A stretch of DNA of 64,000 nt from Apodemus sylvaticus (GCF_947179515.1 NC_067481.1:2765570-2829569), one strand, 5' to 3'. Counted from the stretch's first letter, positions 34,561 through 45,357 are shown. Numbers and translations: made by a program. The notes: generated by a model from the sequence alone, not told the origin.

Positions 34561-35954
34561 CCCGCCATGCTGGAGCAATGGAACAGGCCTCAGCGTCTCC
34601 AGCCGCCAGAGAGGACCAAGAACAGCCCTATCTTCTGAGCAAGGACTCCGCCCCCAGCCGGGCAGCCTCCCTTCCGTAGGTACACGGGCACCTGCCATCC
34701 CTATATGGGTACCAGTACACAGCCCAGCTCATTTTCCCTACACCCAAGGTCACTGCTCTGCTGTGCAACCACACCTATCTGCCCTTCACCACAGCACTCT
34801 CCAAGGGCCAGGCCACTCCAGGTGACCTCTTAATGGCTCTGATCTGGAGTCCCAGGCTCATCTCCCCAGCTAGCAGCAGGCTCTATGCATGTGCTCTGCA
34901 ATCAAAGCCAGGCCAAGAACACATGCACCCACTGTCTTCAGTTCATCTAAAGAGCCGCTGGGCAGCAGGGGCCAAGTGTGTCCCAAATCATCCTTTGGGA
35001 TACCAGAATCTCCATGCTTCTGACAGCCAAACTACTACCAGCTAGAACACAGAGACACCCCATCCCTCTTGTTCTGCTAAGCAGCAGCCTCTGCACTCTG
35101 CTGTCAGGCAGACAGTCCCCAACAAGCCTGGGGGCACCCCATTTAGTAGACTGATTTTAGTATTACTGCTGCAGCATTTAATGTCAGCCATAAAACCAAA
35201 CAGCCTCTCCCCGCTTTTCTGAAGAGACAGGAGTTGTTTCCTGAAGGCAAAACAGCATTTTTAAAGCAGAGGAATGAGGGTAAAGGTAGGCAAAGCAAGG
35301 GCTTCCCCAGAGCTTACAACTCCTGGGGACCGGCCAACAATGCTTTTACTCCATGACATTCACAGCCCACGTCCCACCATCTGGGACAAGGGACAGAGCC
35401 TGTGCCTTCTTACTTTGTCCTCAGAAGCACCACCTCCAGGCAGCCTTAGGATCCTCCCTGGCTCAGGGGCTGCAAACACAAGAAAGGACAAACAAGGGTC
35501 CTGGTATATTTTAGGCTCCTGAACCCTGTCTTTGAGATCTGAGCAGTCTCATCCCAGCACAGGCAGTGGCGTCTTCCATTCCTACAAGGCCAGTCACACT
35601 CACAGCTTCCAGCAAAGCTCTGGGCCACACTTCTGACATACTAAAGATCTGATTTGTTAGATGGAATAACACCACCGTGCATTCTACCATCAGACATCCT
35701 CTAGACTTCAACCCTGAGCACACTCAAAACAGCTAACGAGGCCCGTTTGCTGTATCCCTCCTTCAGTCACACAGGTGAGCACAAGTGGCCCTTGGCCTCC
35801 TTCTGTACTGAGAGGAAAGGCGAGGGGGGCGGTTGCTGAAGAAGGGAGAGTACCAGATGATAAATATGTCCCCACAAATTCCTATCATGGAACACAAACC
35901 CCAAGCATGATAGTTCCAGGAGGTGGAGCAGGAAGAGACTAAGTAACAAGTACC

Positions 35955-36034
35955 TCTGATCTACAGAGAGAGTTCCAGGACAGGCAGGACTACACCAGCC
36001 AACAGTGTCTTGGGGGGAATTTTTTTTTTTTTTA
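35955..36034 (+). mobile_element. B1 3' fragment
   Basis: TGATCTACAGAGAGAGTTCC, then AGGACAGGCAGGACTACACC and GTGTCTTGG, is the right end of a B1. Where an A tail would be expected there is G6AA and then a T run. Confidence 0.55.
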
Positions 36035-36635
36035 ATTAAGGCGTGGAGTATGGGGGCTGGAAGCAGTCCCTTTGCCCTATCCTATCAAGTGAGGATGTTC
36101 AAGGCAACATCTCGGAAGCAAAAACCAGACACACCATCTGCCATCATGTGGCCCTTGAGTTTTACAGTCTACAGAACTGAGAACCATAAATTTCCATTAT
36201 ATACTAATGACATAGTCTCCTGTATTTTGTTATAGCAGCACAAAGTTCTACTTTTAAGTTTTAGGATGCTGGGGTTAGAATTGAGGCATAACAAAAAAGC
36301 CCCTGTCAAGGTCTCTGCATGGAGCTGATCCCAGGGTTCCAGTCAATGCCCTTGCAGTCAGTGGCACCATCAACACCTCTCAGGAAGACAGAGATTCTAA
36401 GCAGCTGAGCAGGCAGAGTGAAGCTGGGATCTTGGTGAAATCTTGGTTCTTTGACTTGAGGTCACAGCACAAAATGATGACAGCAGACATGGAACACAAG
36501 TCTGTAGCCTTCTACATGGTCACAAACATGAAGGTCACTGGATGGCAACTAGTCCTACAGGCAACCTGCTCGGACACTGCAAATCAAGCCTAGGTGCTGT
36601 CATTAGCAGCCTCCACCTCGAGTCACCTCACAAGC

Positions 36636-37033
36636 CGTCATAGTCAGGGTTTCTATTCCTGCACAAACATCATGACCAAGAAGCAAGTTGTGGGGAAAAG
36701 GGTTTCTTCAGCTTACACTTTCACACTGCTGTTCATGACTAAAGAAGTCAGGACTAGAACTCAAGCAGGTCAGGAAGCAGGAGCTGATGCAGAGGCCATG
36801 GAGGGATGTTTCTTACTGGCTTGCTTCCCCTGGCTTGCTCAGCCTGCTCTCTTATAGAACCCAAGAATACCAGCCCAGGGATGGTACCACCCACAAGAGG
36901 CCCTCCCTCCTTGATCACTAATTGAGAAAATGCCCCACAGCTGGATCTCATGGAGGCACTTCCCCAACTGAAACTCCTTTCTCTGTGATAACTCCAGCCT
37001 GTGTCAAGCTGACACACAAAACCAGCCAGTACA
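36636..37033 (-). mobile_element. MTA LTR (3' LTR of the MaLR block)
   Basis: It runs on the plus strand from about TCATAGTCAGGGTTTC to CAGCCAGTACA, the complement of an MTA LTR. In this copy the polyadenylation signal is changed (TTTCTT where the sister copies have TTTATT). It is sense to Rptor and lies on the exon 3 side of the internal region. Confidence 0.9.
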
Positions 37034-38182
37034 ATTGACCCCTTGTCAACTTGACACACAAACACCACTATTAAGCCTCAACCCTTACTTTCTTATTCAT
37101 CCCCAAAATTTAAATTACTTTAAAAAGTCCCACAGTCTTTACACATTAAAAGTTCAATCACTTCAAAATGTCCAATATCTTTAAAATTCAAAGTCTTTTA
37201 AAAATTCAAAGTCTCTCAACTGTGGGCTCCACTAAAATACTTTCTTCCTTCAAGAGGGAAACACATCAGGGCACAGTCACAACCAAAAGCAAAACTCAAA
37301 CTCCAATGGTTCAATGTCTGAGATCCAACTCACAATCTTCTGGGCTCCTCCAAGGGCATGGGTCACTTCTCCAGCTCTACCCTTTGTAGCACACAGCTTG
37401 TCTTTTAGGTTCCAGCTGCCTGTACTCCACTTCTGCTGCTGCTCTTGGTGGTCATCGCATGGTATGGCATCTCCAAAGCGCTGCTATTTTCCACTGTAAT
37501 TAGGCTTCACCAATAGCCTCTCATAGGCTCTCTTCGTGGTGACAAGCCTCTGCTCCTATGTATGACCCCTTCAAGTCCTGGGCCATCAATTGCAACTGAG
37601 GCTGCACCTTCACCAATGGCCTTCTGTGGCCTCTCACTGTGCCAAGAGCCTCAGCAGCTCTTCGTGACCCCTTCATGCCTTCAAAACCAGAACCATCTGG
37701 GTGACTGTTAAACAGTACCAAGTCCAGCCACAGCACAAAATACAACTGTGACTATCTCTGGAACACAGCCTCTGTGCTCTCAGAAAACACTTCCCAGAAG
37801 ATTTCACCGCAGTGATGCTGGTCTCTTCTTAATCACCGCTAATTTCTTAGCTCCAGCTAGCCAGCATCAATAGTCCCAGTAACACAAAGGTTTGCTTTAG
37901 TGATTCTGGTATCTTATTATTCACAGCTGATTCTTCAGCCCCAGCTAACCAAAACCACAGAATCTTCACAATCAAACCATGACCACTGTAAGAGTCTTTA
38001 ATCTTCCCTCTGAAATTTCACAAGCCAGGCCTCCATCTTCTGCACTGTTCGTAACATTGTCTTCCAAGCTCCTACAGAACTTTCCACAGCTTTTCTAGCT
38101 CAAAGTTCCAAAGTCCTTCCACAATCCTCCCCAAAACATGTTCAGGTTGTCACAGGAATACCCCACTACGCTGGTACCAATT
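37034..38182 (-). mobile_element. MaLR (MTA) internal region, non-coding
   Basis: This 1.15-kb region lies between two MTA LTRs and has no meaningful open frame, as expected for MaLR internal sequence. Next to its 5' LTR (right side in the window) the gene-strand sequence reads CAAATTGGTACCAGCGTAG, the place and form of a primer binding site (TGGTACCAG) in this family. An A/T-rich repeat (AAAATTCAAAGTCT twice) lies near 37190. Confidence 0.82.
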
Positions 38183-38580
38183 TGTCTTAGTCAGGGTTTC
38201 TATTCCTGCACGAACATCACCACCAAGAAGCAAGTTGGGAAGGAAAGGGTTTATTCAGCTTACACTTCCACATTGCTGTTCATCACCAAAGGAAGTCAGG
38301 ACTGGATCTCAAGCAGGTCAGGAAGCAGAAGCTGATGCAGAGGCCATGGAGGGATGTTCCTTACTGGCTTGCTTCCCCTGACTTGCTCAGCCTGCTCTCT
38401 TATAGAACCCAAGAATACCAGCCCAGGGATGGTACCACCCATAAGGGGCCCTTCCCCTTGATCACTAATTGAGAAAATGCCTCACAGTTGGATCTCATGG
38501 AGGCACTTCCCAAACTGAAACTCCTTTCTCTGTGATAACTCCAGCCTGTGTCAAGTTGACACACAAAACCAGCCAGTACA
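38183..38580 (-). mobile_element. MTA LTR (5' LTR of the MaLR block)
   Basis: A 398-bp LTR from TGTCTTAGTCAGGG to CAGCCAGTACA on the plus strand. It keeps the AATAAA signal (TTTATT at about 38252). It shares variants CGAACATCACCACC and GGAAGGAAAGGG with the solo LTR at 9673 rather than with its partner at 36636. It is sense to Rptor within intron 2, so a transcript started here would meet exon 3. Confidence 0.93.
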
Positions 38581-39359
38581 GGGATCCACTCATGACCTTC
38601 TTCTAGGCTCCTCAGAGGATTTGGGTCACTCCTCCAGTTATGCCTTTTGTAGCACATACCTTGTCCTCTAGGTTCCAGCTGCTTGTACTCCACTGCTGCT
38701 GCTGTTCTTGGTGGTCATCTCATGGTACTGTCATCTCCAAAACACAGACGTCTTCTGCAGTAACTAGGCTTCACCAATGGCCTCTCCTGGCCTCTCACAG
38801 TGGCAAGCCTCAGCTGCTCTTCATGACACCTTCATGCCTTCAAAACCAGTACCACCTGGGTGATTCTTACACTTTACCAAGTACAGCTGCAGCATGAGGT
38901 ACAATCTTGGCTATCTCTGGAATATAGCTTCTTTGTGCTCTCAGAAAACACTTCCCAGAAGATTTTATCTCAATGATCTTCTTAATCACCACTAATTTCT
39001 TAGCTCCAGCTAACCAGCACCAATAGTACCAGTATACAAAGGTTTTGCTTTAGTAGTTCCAGTATCTTGTTAATCACAGCTGATTCTTCAGCCCCAGCTA
39101 ACCAAAACCACAGCATCTTCACAATCAAAACAGCAATGGCTCTGATAAGAGTCTGTAAGCTTCCCTCTGAAATTCACAAGCCAGGCCTCCATCATTTGCA
39201 CTGTTCTCAACATTATCTTCCAAGCTCCTACCCAACATCCCACAGAGCTCCTAATACCCCAAAGCTCTTCTAGCCCAAAGTTCCAAAGTCCTTCCACAGT
39301 CCTCCTCAAAACAGGGCCAGGTTGTCACAGGAATACCCCATTATGCTGGTACCAATTTC
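38581..39359 (-). mobile_element. Second MaLR internal region, 3' truncated
   Basis: It aligns along its whole length with 37321-38182: CTTCTAGGCTCCTCAGAGG, CTTGTCCTCTAGGTTCCAGC, GCCCCAGCTAACCAAAACC and GTTGTCACAGGAATACCCC recur in the same order. The divergence is visibly larger than between the LTRs. It too ends in ATGCTGGTACCAATTT before the next LTR, so it has its own 5' junction. Confidence 0.8.
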
Positions 39360-39680
39360 TGCCTTAGTTAGGGTTTTACTGGAAGAAACACCATGACCAA
39401 GGCAAGTCTTACAACGGAAAACATTTAACTGGGGCTGGCTTACAGGTTCAAAGGTTCAGTCCATTATCATCAAGGTAGGAACATGGCAACATCCAAGCAG
39501 GCATAGTGCAGGAGGAACTGAAAGTTCTACACCTTCATCTGAAGGCTGCTAGCAGAAAACTGGCTTCCAAGCAGCTAGGACCAGGTTATTAAAGCCCACA
39601 CACACAGTGACACACCTACTCCAACAGGGCCACACCTTCTAAGAGTGCTACTCCTTGGACCAAGCATATACAAACCATCA
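39360..39680 (-). mobile_element. MaLR LTR of a different MT subfamily, 5' LTR of the second internal region
   Basis: It reads TGCCTTAGTTAGGGTTTTAC, then ACACCATGACCAAGGCAAG, TCCATTATCATCAAGG, GAAGGCTGCTAGCAG and AAGCATATACAAACCATCA. It joins the internal region directly at TGGTACCAATTT. It is distinct from MTA and related to the LTRs at 10290 and 13293. Confidence 0.75.
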
Positions 39681-40616
39681 TTGGCTAAGGTGCCTCACAA
39701 CCCGTACAGCCTCTTGGTCAAGCCTTGTTCATCTGATTACTGTAACCTGCCTTCTCTATTCTCACATTCACCTTTCTCTCCACACTTCCAGAATCCTAAT
39801 TCTGCTCCCTCCTTCTAGTCACTGTTCATGACAAGCACAAGGTCACTCAAGTCCGAGTCTACACAGCTTTCTCCACCAAGACACAGCTCTCTAGTGGAGG
39901 TCAGCCCCACTCTGACGACTTGAGAAGAGCCCTGCCTTATTTAAACTAACCTCGCCTCAGCTGACTGGCTATGCATAAACCCCAAAACGCTGGCTAACAA
40001 CACTGGACTCAATGGTCCCCAAGCACTTTTTCTTGAGAACAGAGCACACAAAGGATGCCCAAGTGCTAACAATCAAGTGTCAACTCTGGGCCAAACACCA
40101 TGACAAACAATAGACAGGGTAAATGACATCCACACCACCTAACACGGCTTGCTGAGCATGGCAGAAATACAGCAGCTCTCTTCCGCAATCCTCCACCAGG
40201 CTTTGGGGACCCTAGGAGCAGGGTTGAAACCTCCAAATGTTGGGGGCTTGCCATCGGGAGCTGTGCTCGGGGCAGATGTGCTGCAGAGGACGGGCAGTCT
40301 CCAGGTTCCTCCTCTCAAGAGCAAGCTGTGATCTCCTCTCAGAAGAGACTCCTTGTGGTGATCCTAACACTGTAGAGTTCCCAAGCCACTCACTAAATCA
40401 GGAAAGTGCTCCCTGCTCTTTTTGCAACTTTGGAAGCCTCTTTTTCAAAATAAAGTGTGGAATAATGGACACCAAGCATCAGCTGAAGCCAGTCGTTCAC
40501 GCTGTTTTTCCTTATCCCAGGCTACCACATCACAAGAGCCCAGACCAGGCTCCAGTCTCAGTAAAATCCAAACACAAAGTTCTCAATTTCAGAAAAGCAG
40601 ATGTCCTTCTGAATGG
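39681..40616. other. Unique intron 2 sequence
   Basis: No repeat or exon recognised. Confidence 0.4.
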
Positions 40617-40715
40617 ATTAGCCAGTCGTGGTGGTGCCCACCTGTGATCCAACAACACTCAGGAGATGGAGGCAGGGGATCAAGCCTTTACTACATAAAA
40701 ATGCCTATCTTCAAA
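40617..40715 (+). mobile_element. B1-like fragment
   Basis: TAGCCAGTCGTGGTGGTGCC, then ACCTGTGATCC and CAGGAGATGGAGGCAGGG, is an old left-half B1. Confidence 0.55.
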
Positions 40716-40726
40716 TGAAAACTCTT

Positions 40727-40877
40727 GCTGGGCAGTGTTGGTGCACACCTTTAATCACAGCACTTGGGAGGCAGAGGCAGGTGGATTTCTGAGTCGAGGC
40801 CAGCCTGGTCTACAGAGTGAGTTCCAGGACAGCCAGGGCTACACAGAGAAGCCCTGTGGGGGGGGGGGGTAGAAAAA
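40727..40877 (+). mobile_element. B1 SINE with a poly(G) run in its tail
   Basis: GCTGGGCAGTGTTGGTGCAC through CAGCCTGGTCTACAGAGTGA to AGAGAAGCCCTGT is a good B1, but the usual CTCGAAAA end is replaced by a run of 12 G's and then TAGAAAAA. It is flanked by GAAAACTCTT at 40717-40726 and GAAAACTTTT at 40878-40887, a likely target-site duplication. Confidence 0.92.
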
Positions 40878-40887
40878 GAAAACTTTT

Positions 40888-41275
40888 ATAGAGACCAAGA
40901 GTGAAATGGTGACATAAATGCTCCTAGAGGAGATTGTGTCGTCAGTGCTATGTGTACCCTAGGAAATGTCAACACGGGAATTTTATTGCACATATGAGTC
41001 AATGCCCACCCCTCCCAGTTTATTAAAGACAATGCACATGACTGACCTAGAACTTAACGAGACAGAGTCCAGAATGGCCCCAAACTAACCGGGATACACC
41101 TGCCTCTGCCTCTCGAATGATGGAGCTAAAGGAGTCCCCCACCAAGCAGCTCTAGTTTTTTAAAATGAACAGTTTCCTTCCGTTATACAGGCTTCCCGAC
41201 TCCACCATGCACTCACAGGACTGCTTAGGCAAGCTCCTCATTTGTATCTCATGTTCCTCTGCTTCAGGAACCAGG
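40888..41275. other. Unique intron 2 sequence
   Basis: It may include a degraded SINE near 41055-41150 (GAGACAGAGTCCAGAATGGC...CCTCTGCCTCTCGAATG), too eroded to assign. Confidence 0.35.
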
Positions 41276-41395
41276 CAGGGGCTAGTAAGATGGCTCAGCG
41301 GGTAAGCAGACAGACACAATTGCCACCTAGCCTGACGAGGCCACACAGGGTGACTCTCACAGGTCATACTCTGGCTTCCACATGTGCATTGCTGT
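41276..41395 (+). mobile_element. B3-like SINE fragment
   Basis: GGGGCTAGTAAGATGGCTCA, GCGGGTAAGCAG and ACTCTGGCTTCCACATGTGC are B3 landmarks, with a shortened middle. Confidence 0.6.
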
Positions 41396-41399
41396 GGGG

Positions 41400-41470
41400 C
41401 TTTGGTGAGGATTAAATGGCCAAATTACCTGCAAACTACTACAAGCTATCCTCAGTACACAGCAAGTGTG
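41400..41470 (+). mobile_element. MIR-like fragment 0.3 kb from exon 2
   Basis: TGAGGATTAAATGGCCAAAT, then CTCAGTACACAGCAAGTGTG, resembles the 3' part of MIR (gaggattaaatgagat...cacagtaagtgct). Confidence 0.45.
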
Positions 41471-41773
41471 AATACGGCCACAATCATCTATAACATATAC
41501 CATTAGCTTTTTGCAAGACAGCTCGATTTACTTTCTCTATAAATATTATTATGCACAAATGAGTCATTCAATTTTTCAAAAGTGTTCATTGCTAGCATTA
41601 TACACCACATATAGGCACAAGCCATACACTAACATTTTAAATTAAAAAAGTTCAGAAATCAATTGTCATTTTATTAATTTCCCTTGTAAATGTTCTCTAT
41701 TACAAAATAAAGGTTAACTTATCTAAAACAGCAGTTTCCATGACAGGTGCCCATGGGAGGGGCTGGCACTTAC

Positions 41774-41876
41774 CGATCCAGCATTCCAATCGAGCACAGG
41801 GTGTGGTCTTCACCACATCTGGAGGATCCACACCCACATTCAGGCAGAGGACCAAGGCCACACTAACTGTCTTCAT
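41774..41876 (-). CDS. Rptor: Raptor, coding exon 2 (internal exon)
   Basis: Raptor is the mTORC1 scaffold that recruits TOS-motif substrates such as S6K and 4E-BP1 to mTOR at the lysosome. Read on the minus strand, the exon opens exactly at an ATG and encodes 34 codons plus one base. The translation starts MKTVSVALVLCL, runs through VDPPDVVKTTPC and ends ARLECWI, matching Raptor residues about 55-88 as I recall the protein. It is preceded by a pyrimidine-rich acceptor ending TTCCAG and followed by the canonical donor G|GTAAGTG. The spare G joins AT of the next exon to make Asp. This is the start of the conserved N-terminal (RNC, caspase-like) domain. Numbering as exon 2 assumes one upstream exon coding residues 1-54, which is outside the window. 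Its 103-bp length means skipping it alone would shift the frame. Identity is very likely; exon number is from knowledge of the human gene. Confidence 0.96.
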
Positions 41877-42317
41877 CTGGAAGCACAACAGAAATAGTAT
41901 TTCAGCATGGACTTCAGATATATCCCCAGAACGCTGGGCTCCTCCTGCACTGCCCTACCCAATCAGCCACTCTGGCAGCACTGTTCCTATACCCCAAGTC
42001 AGCCGACCTCTGAGGCCAGGGCAGAGGAATAAAAGCGAGACATGCAGGAGCTTCCTTACAAATGAATCACTGATCAAAAGACTATCTTAAAGTGCTCAGC
42101 ACACAGTTCTTATCTGCATCTAACTGTGAGTGGGGGACAAGAGACTTAGTTCTTATTAGTGTAGCTGAATACTCTGTGGGGCATACACACCATATTCATT
42201 CAGATTCACACTCCTCCTTGTTCGCTGGTTTGTCTTTTTAATTACTTCTCACATTATCCATGTTACACCACTTTACTGTGTTTTCTCTACTTGTGATTGC
42301 TGTCTGAGTACCTTCAG

Positions 42318-42455
42318 TGTTTTGTTTTGTTTTGTTTTTGTCTTTTGTTTTTTGAGACAGAATCTCTCTGTGTAGTCCTGGCTGTCCTAGAACTCACAGA
42401 GACCAACCTGACTCTGAGTGCTGGAATTAAAGGTATACCCACCATACCTGGTATG
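42318..42455 (-). mobile_element. B1 SINE, antisense, internally deleted
   Basis: TTTTTTGAGACAGAATCTCT, CTGTGTAGTCCTGGCTGTCC, TAGAACTCACAGAGACC and GCTGGAATTAAAGGTATACC. Its T-rich left end is made of TTTTG repeats (the A tail of the reversed element). Confidence 0.8.
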
Positions 42456-42639
42456 TTCTGCTTTCTGAAAGAGCACCTGATACACCTCCTCCCACCTTCC
42501 TTTTCCACAAACCCAACTTTAAGAAGCAGCCCCACCCAGCCAGCAAATCTTGGCCACATCCTTCATCTGCTCACATGAAGTGTGCCATCAACTGTTCATA
42601 GGTGCGAGGAATACCCCGGGAAGCCAAGAGATAAAGATC

Positions 42640-42742
42640 CTGCACCGAGCACAGTACAACACATACCTGCAATCCCACCACTACAGAAGGGCTGAGAATT
42701 TGAGCCTGGGCTACAGTGAGACCCTGTCTTAAAAAAATAAGT
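42640..42742 (+). mobile_element. Old B1-like SINE
   Basis: ACACATACCTGCAATCCCAC, then GAGCCTGGGCTACAGTGAGA and CCCTGTCTTAAAAAAATAAG, matches a proto-B1/PB1-type element. Confidence 0.6.
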
Positions 42743-43477
42743 TGGGTGGGAGAGGGACACATTCAGACTGAGTCTTAGCCCTCCTCATCCCCCACCATCC
42801 TTGGCGGCACCAGCACCCTACCCTTAACAGACCCCAAGCCACTTTGCATCCTAGTTGAAAAGTCTGCACTTCAAAGCACCGACTGTCACTGGGCTCCATC
42901 ACGCCAGCATGTATGCATAAGAACAGATGGGCCAACCTGCCTGGATGTATGCAGGCTGCATATCAGAGCCGTGCTTCACACAAGTCAAAGCTCAGCTCTT
43001 CAAGGGGCAGAGCCACACTCTGTCACCTGACATCGTCCACCTCCAAGCCTTGGTCCTCTCTACCTGGGGCATCCCAATTCCTGCTAGCACACACCATTTC
43101 CAGTCTCACCTACTCTCTTAACTTTGTCCTTGGGTCTCAGGGACTCCCTGTGTGCCCCTCACTGCATGGCATCAAAGCGGAGCTCAGCTCTCCCTGCTGA
43201 ACAGACTGGCAAAGACCAGGCTAGTGGGTGAGCACACATCATCCTAGCATTAAATCTCTGTCCCACATTTAACCTGTTAGTTTATCATAGTACTTTGACA
43301 AATTGGTACTAGATGAGAATTCTTCCCCCTCAAAAAATAGCCACTTGTTGTAATTCCATCCAATACTCTCCTTGACCTCACACATCCCCAGGACCCTTGA
43401 GTAGTTAAGTCTGCCAAGAGAAAAATGACCCAGTGACAAGCACAGCATAGCACACTCCTCAGGAGACAAGCTCATGT
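42743..43477. other. Unique intron 1 sequence
   Basis: No repeat or exon recognised. Confidence 0.4.
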
Positions 43478-43815
43478 GCCTTATCTTCGTCCTTTGCTTA
43501 GCTGTGACAACACAGCTGCCGCGGTCCATTCGGAAGGCTCATTCTGGCTCACAGTCTGAGGTGCAGGCCACCCTGCCGGCAGAAGCATGAGGCAGCTGCA
43601 CACTGCATCTATCAGAACGCAGAGAAACGAATGAAGTCCAGCACCCAGCTTCCTCTCTTTATCCAGTCTAGGAAACCATCCCAGGGATTGTGCTGCCCAC
43701 AAAGGATATGCCCTCACTCCTCAGTTAAACAGTTTAGGAAACATCTTCACAGACACACCCCATGCAGGTGCGTTTCCACAGTGATTCTAAATCCATTTAA
43801 GTTGACCAGGAAGAC
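43478..43815 (-). mobile_element. ERVL-MaLR LTR, diverged, sense to Rptor
   Basis: AGCATGAGGCAGCTGCACAC, then CTCTCTTTATCCAGTCTAGG, AGGGATTGTGCTGCCCAC and ACATCTTCACAGACACACCC, follow a known rodent MaLR LTR read in reverse. It ends near ATTTAAGTTGACCAGG. Boundaries are approximate. Confidence 0.55.
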
Positions 43816-43909
43816 TAACCACTGCACCTTACATAATAACCAAAGACCTGGTTTTCTTCAAATACTATTACATAGCTACTTAATGCTCACCTGTTTCCCA
43901 AATGAATCA

Positions 43910-44120
43910 CTTACTCGCTTATTTTTTATGTGTATAGATGTTGTGGCTGTGTGTATGTACTGAACTGCCTGTGTGCAATGGCCAAGGAGGCAGAAAGGGA
44001 CTAGATCTCCTAACCCTGGAGATACAGGCAGTCCTTAGCCAGCACGTCGGTGCTGGGACTCTAACCTGAGTCCTCTGAAACAGCAGCCAATGCTCTAATC
44101 AGCGGTCCAGCTCCAGCTCC
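43910..44120 (-). mobile_element. B3 SINE, antisense, diverged
   Basis: ATTTTTTATGTGTATAGATG, a GAGGCAGAAAGGGACTAGAT middle, GGTGCTGGGACTCTAACCTG and CAATGCTCTAATCAGCGGTC match a reversed B3. Confidence 0.65.
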
Positions 44121-45357
44121 TTAGTCACTGTTTAAGTCCCACTGGACTGCATTGATATTCCAATCAAAGTTAACAAGAAGCAACCTTTTCACACACGCTC
44201 CTCTCACAGACAGAGCACAACATCTCCCCATAGAGCCCAGTCTCCTCTGACCTCTGTCAGTGACATATGAAGTGAGAAAGACTACTGTCTCCTTCCCCAG
44301 CCTGTGTTCTTCATGGACATATGGAGGGCAAACTCACTGCCCATGACAATTTCATCTGACCACTTACTCGTGTGGAGGGGGAGTGAGGAGGGGGTCACTA
44401 GCTAAATCTGTAACTACATGGGCTTCCTGCTGTTTCTCCTGTGAGTGTGCAAACACCCTATCACACTGCCTGTGCTCATCCTCTCTCACAGACCATACCT
44501 CCTGTCTCTACATCAAGTCTTACGGCATTGTGGGAAACTTCTAGAATGATATTCCTAAAGCAGCACGAAAGGACGCAGTGGCATTTTCCAGAGATGGCCG
44601 TGCACCTCTAGAGCAGGGTCTGCCGTTCAGCACAGGGCAAGGATGCTTCCACCCTTCTTCTCTCCCTGCATGCCCACCTCCAAAAGCATCCTCACAGAAC
44701 TGCCCAAAATCATCTCGCTGTAACCCTGAAAACAAGCTCTTTACTGGCTGTCAGGGGGAAAGATGAAAATCAGCCATTTTCTAGTTAGCGTCCCAATCTG
44801 TAAATGACCACAGAGCTGATCAATTAGTTTTTGCAGACTCAGCCTGAGGGCTATCTACAATGAGAGGTTTTGTGAAAACATCTCAGTCATCTTGCTTGAG
44901 CTTTAAGTCTTTTCCACTGACATAACATAGAGACCACAAAATCTCCATTAACTCTGGAACAAAAGCTTAGATCAAGCCCCAAGTCAGTTCTTGCAGACAC
45001 ACGGCTTTGTTCAGTCATCCCAGTCTGCTCTCTCCACAGACACAGCCATCCATACAGTGCAGGCCTCAAATACAGTGATTCCCTGCCTCAGGGTCCCTTA
45101 CTTACAATCATCTGCAGTCAGAGAACAGTACATGGAAAATTCCAGATAAACAGCCACAAGCTCTGACTGCAGTCTTCTGGGGATCTGCATCCTGTGCTTG
45201 GGGTTCACAGCCTCCCATCAGAACACTGCCTGGTGTGATGATGCCTGTGTTCAAGCAATGCTTGTCCATTTAGTAATGGTTCCAAAGCACAGGAAGAGCA
45301 AACTGCCAATCAGACAAGACAAAAGAAAGCCAAGAGTAGCCCTCCCTTCCAAAGTTG
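44121..45357. other. Unique intron 1 sequence
   Basis: Repeat-free. The portion 44.76-44.89 kb (ATGAAAATCAGCCATTTTCT to GATCAATTAGTTTTTGCAG) has the look of conserved non-coding DNA, untested. Confidence 0.4.

Larger units (their letters stand above)
32036..36635. other. Intron 2, mostly unique
   Basis: Apart from listed repeats and the candidate solo LTR at 34.29 kb, it is unique sequence. The 33.24-33.53 kb portion is described separately as a regulatory candidate. Confidence 0.4.
31051..41773 (-). other. Rptor: Rptor intron 2 (complete, 10.7 kb)
   Basis: This complete intron lies between the donor GTAAGTG after exon 2 and the acceptor TTTTACAG before exon 3. It carries a composite MaLR block (36.6-39.7 kb) in the same orientation as the gene, a candidate ERV-type solo LTR (34.3 kb), a URR1 hAT fossil, TC/TG microsatellites, several SINE fragments and a unique AT-rich stretch with many homeodomain-like TAAT sites (33.2-33.5 kb). 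Confidence 0.9.
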
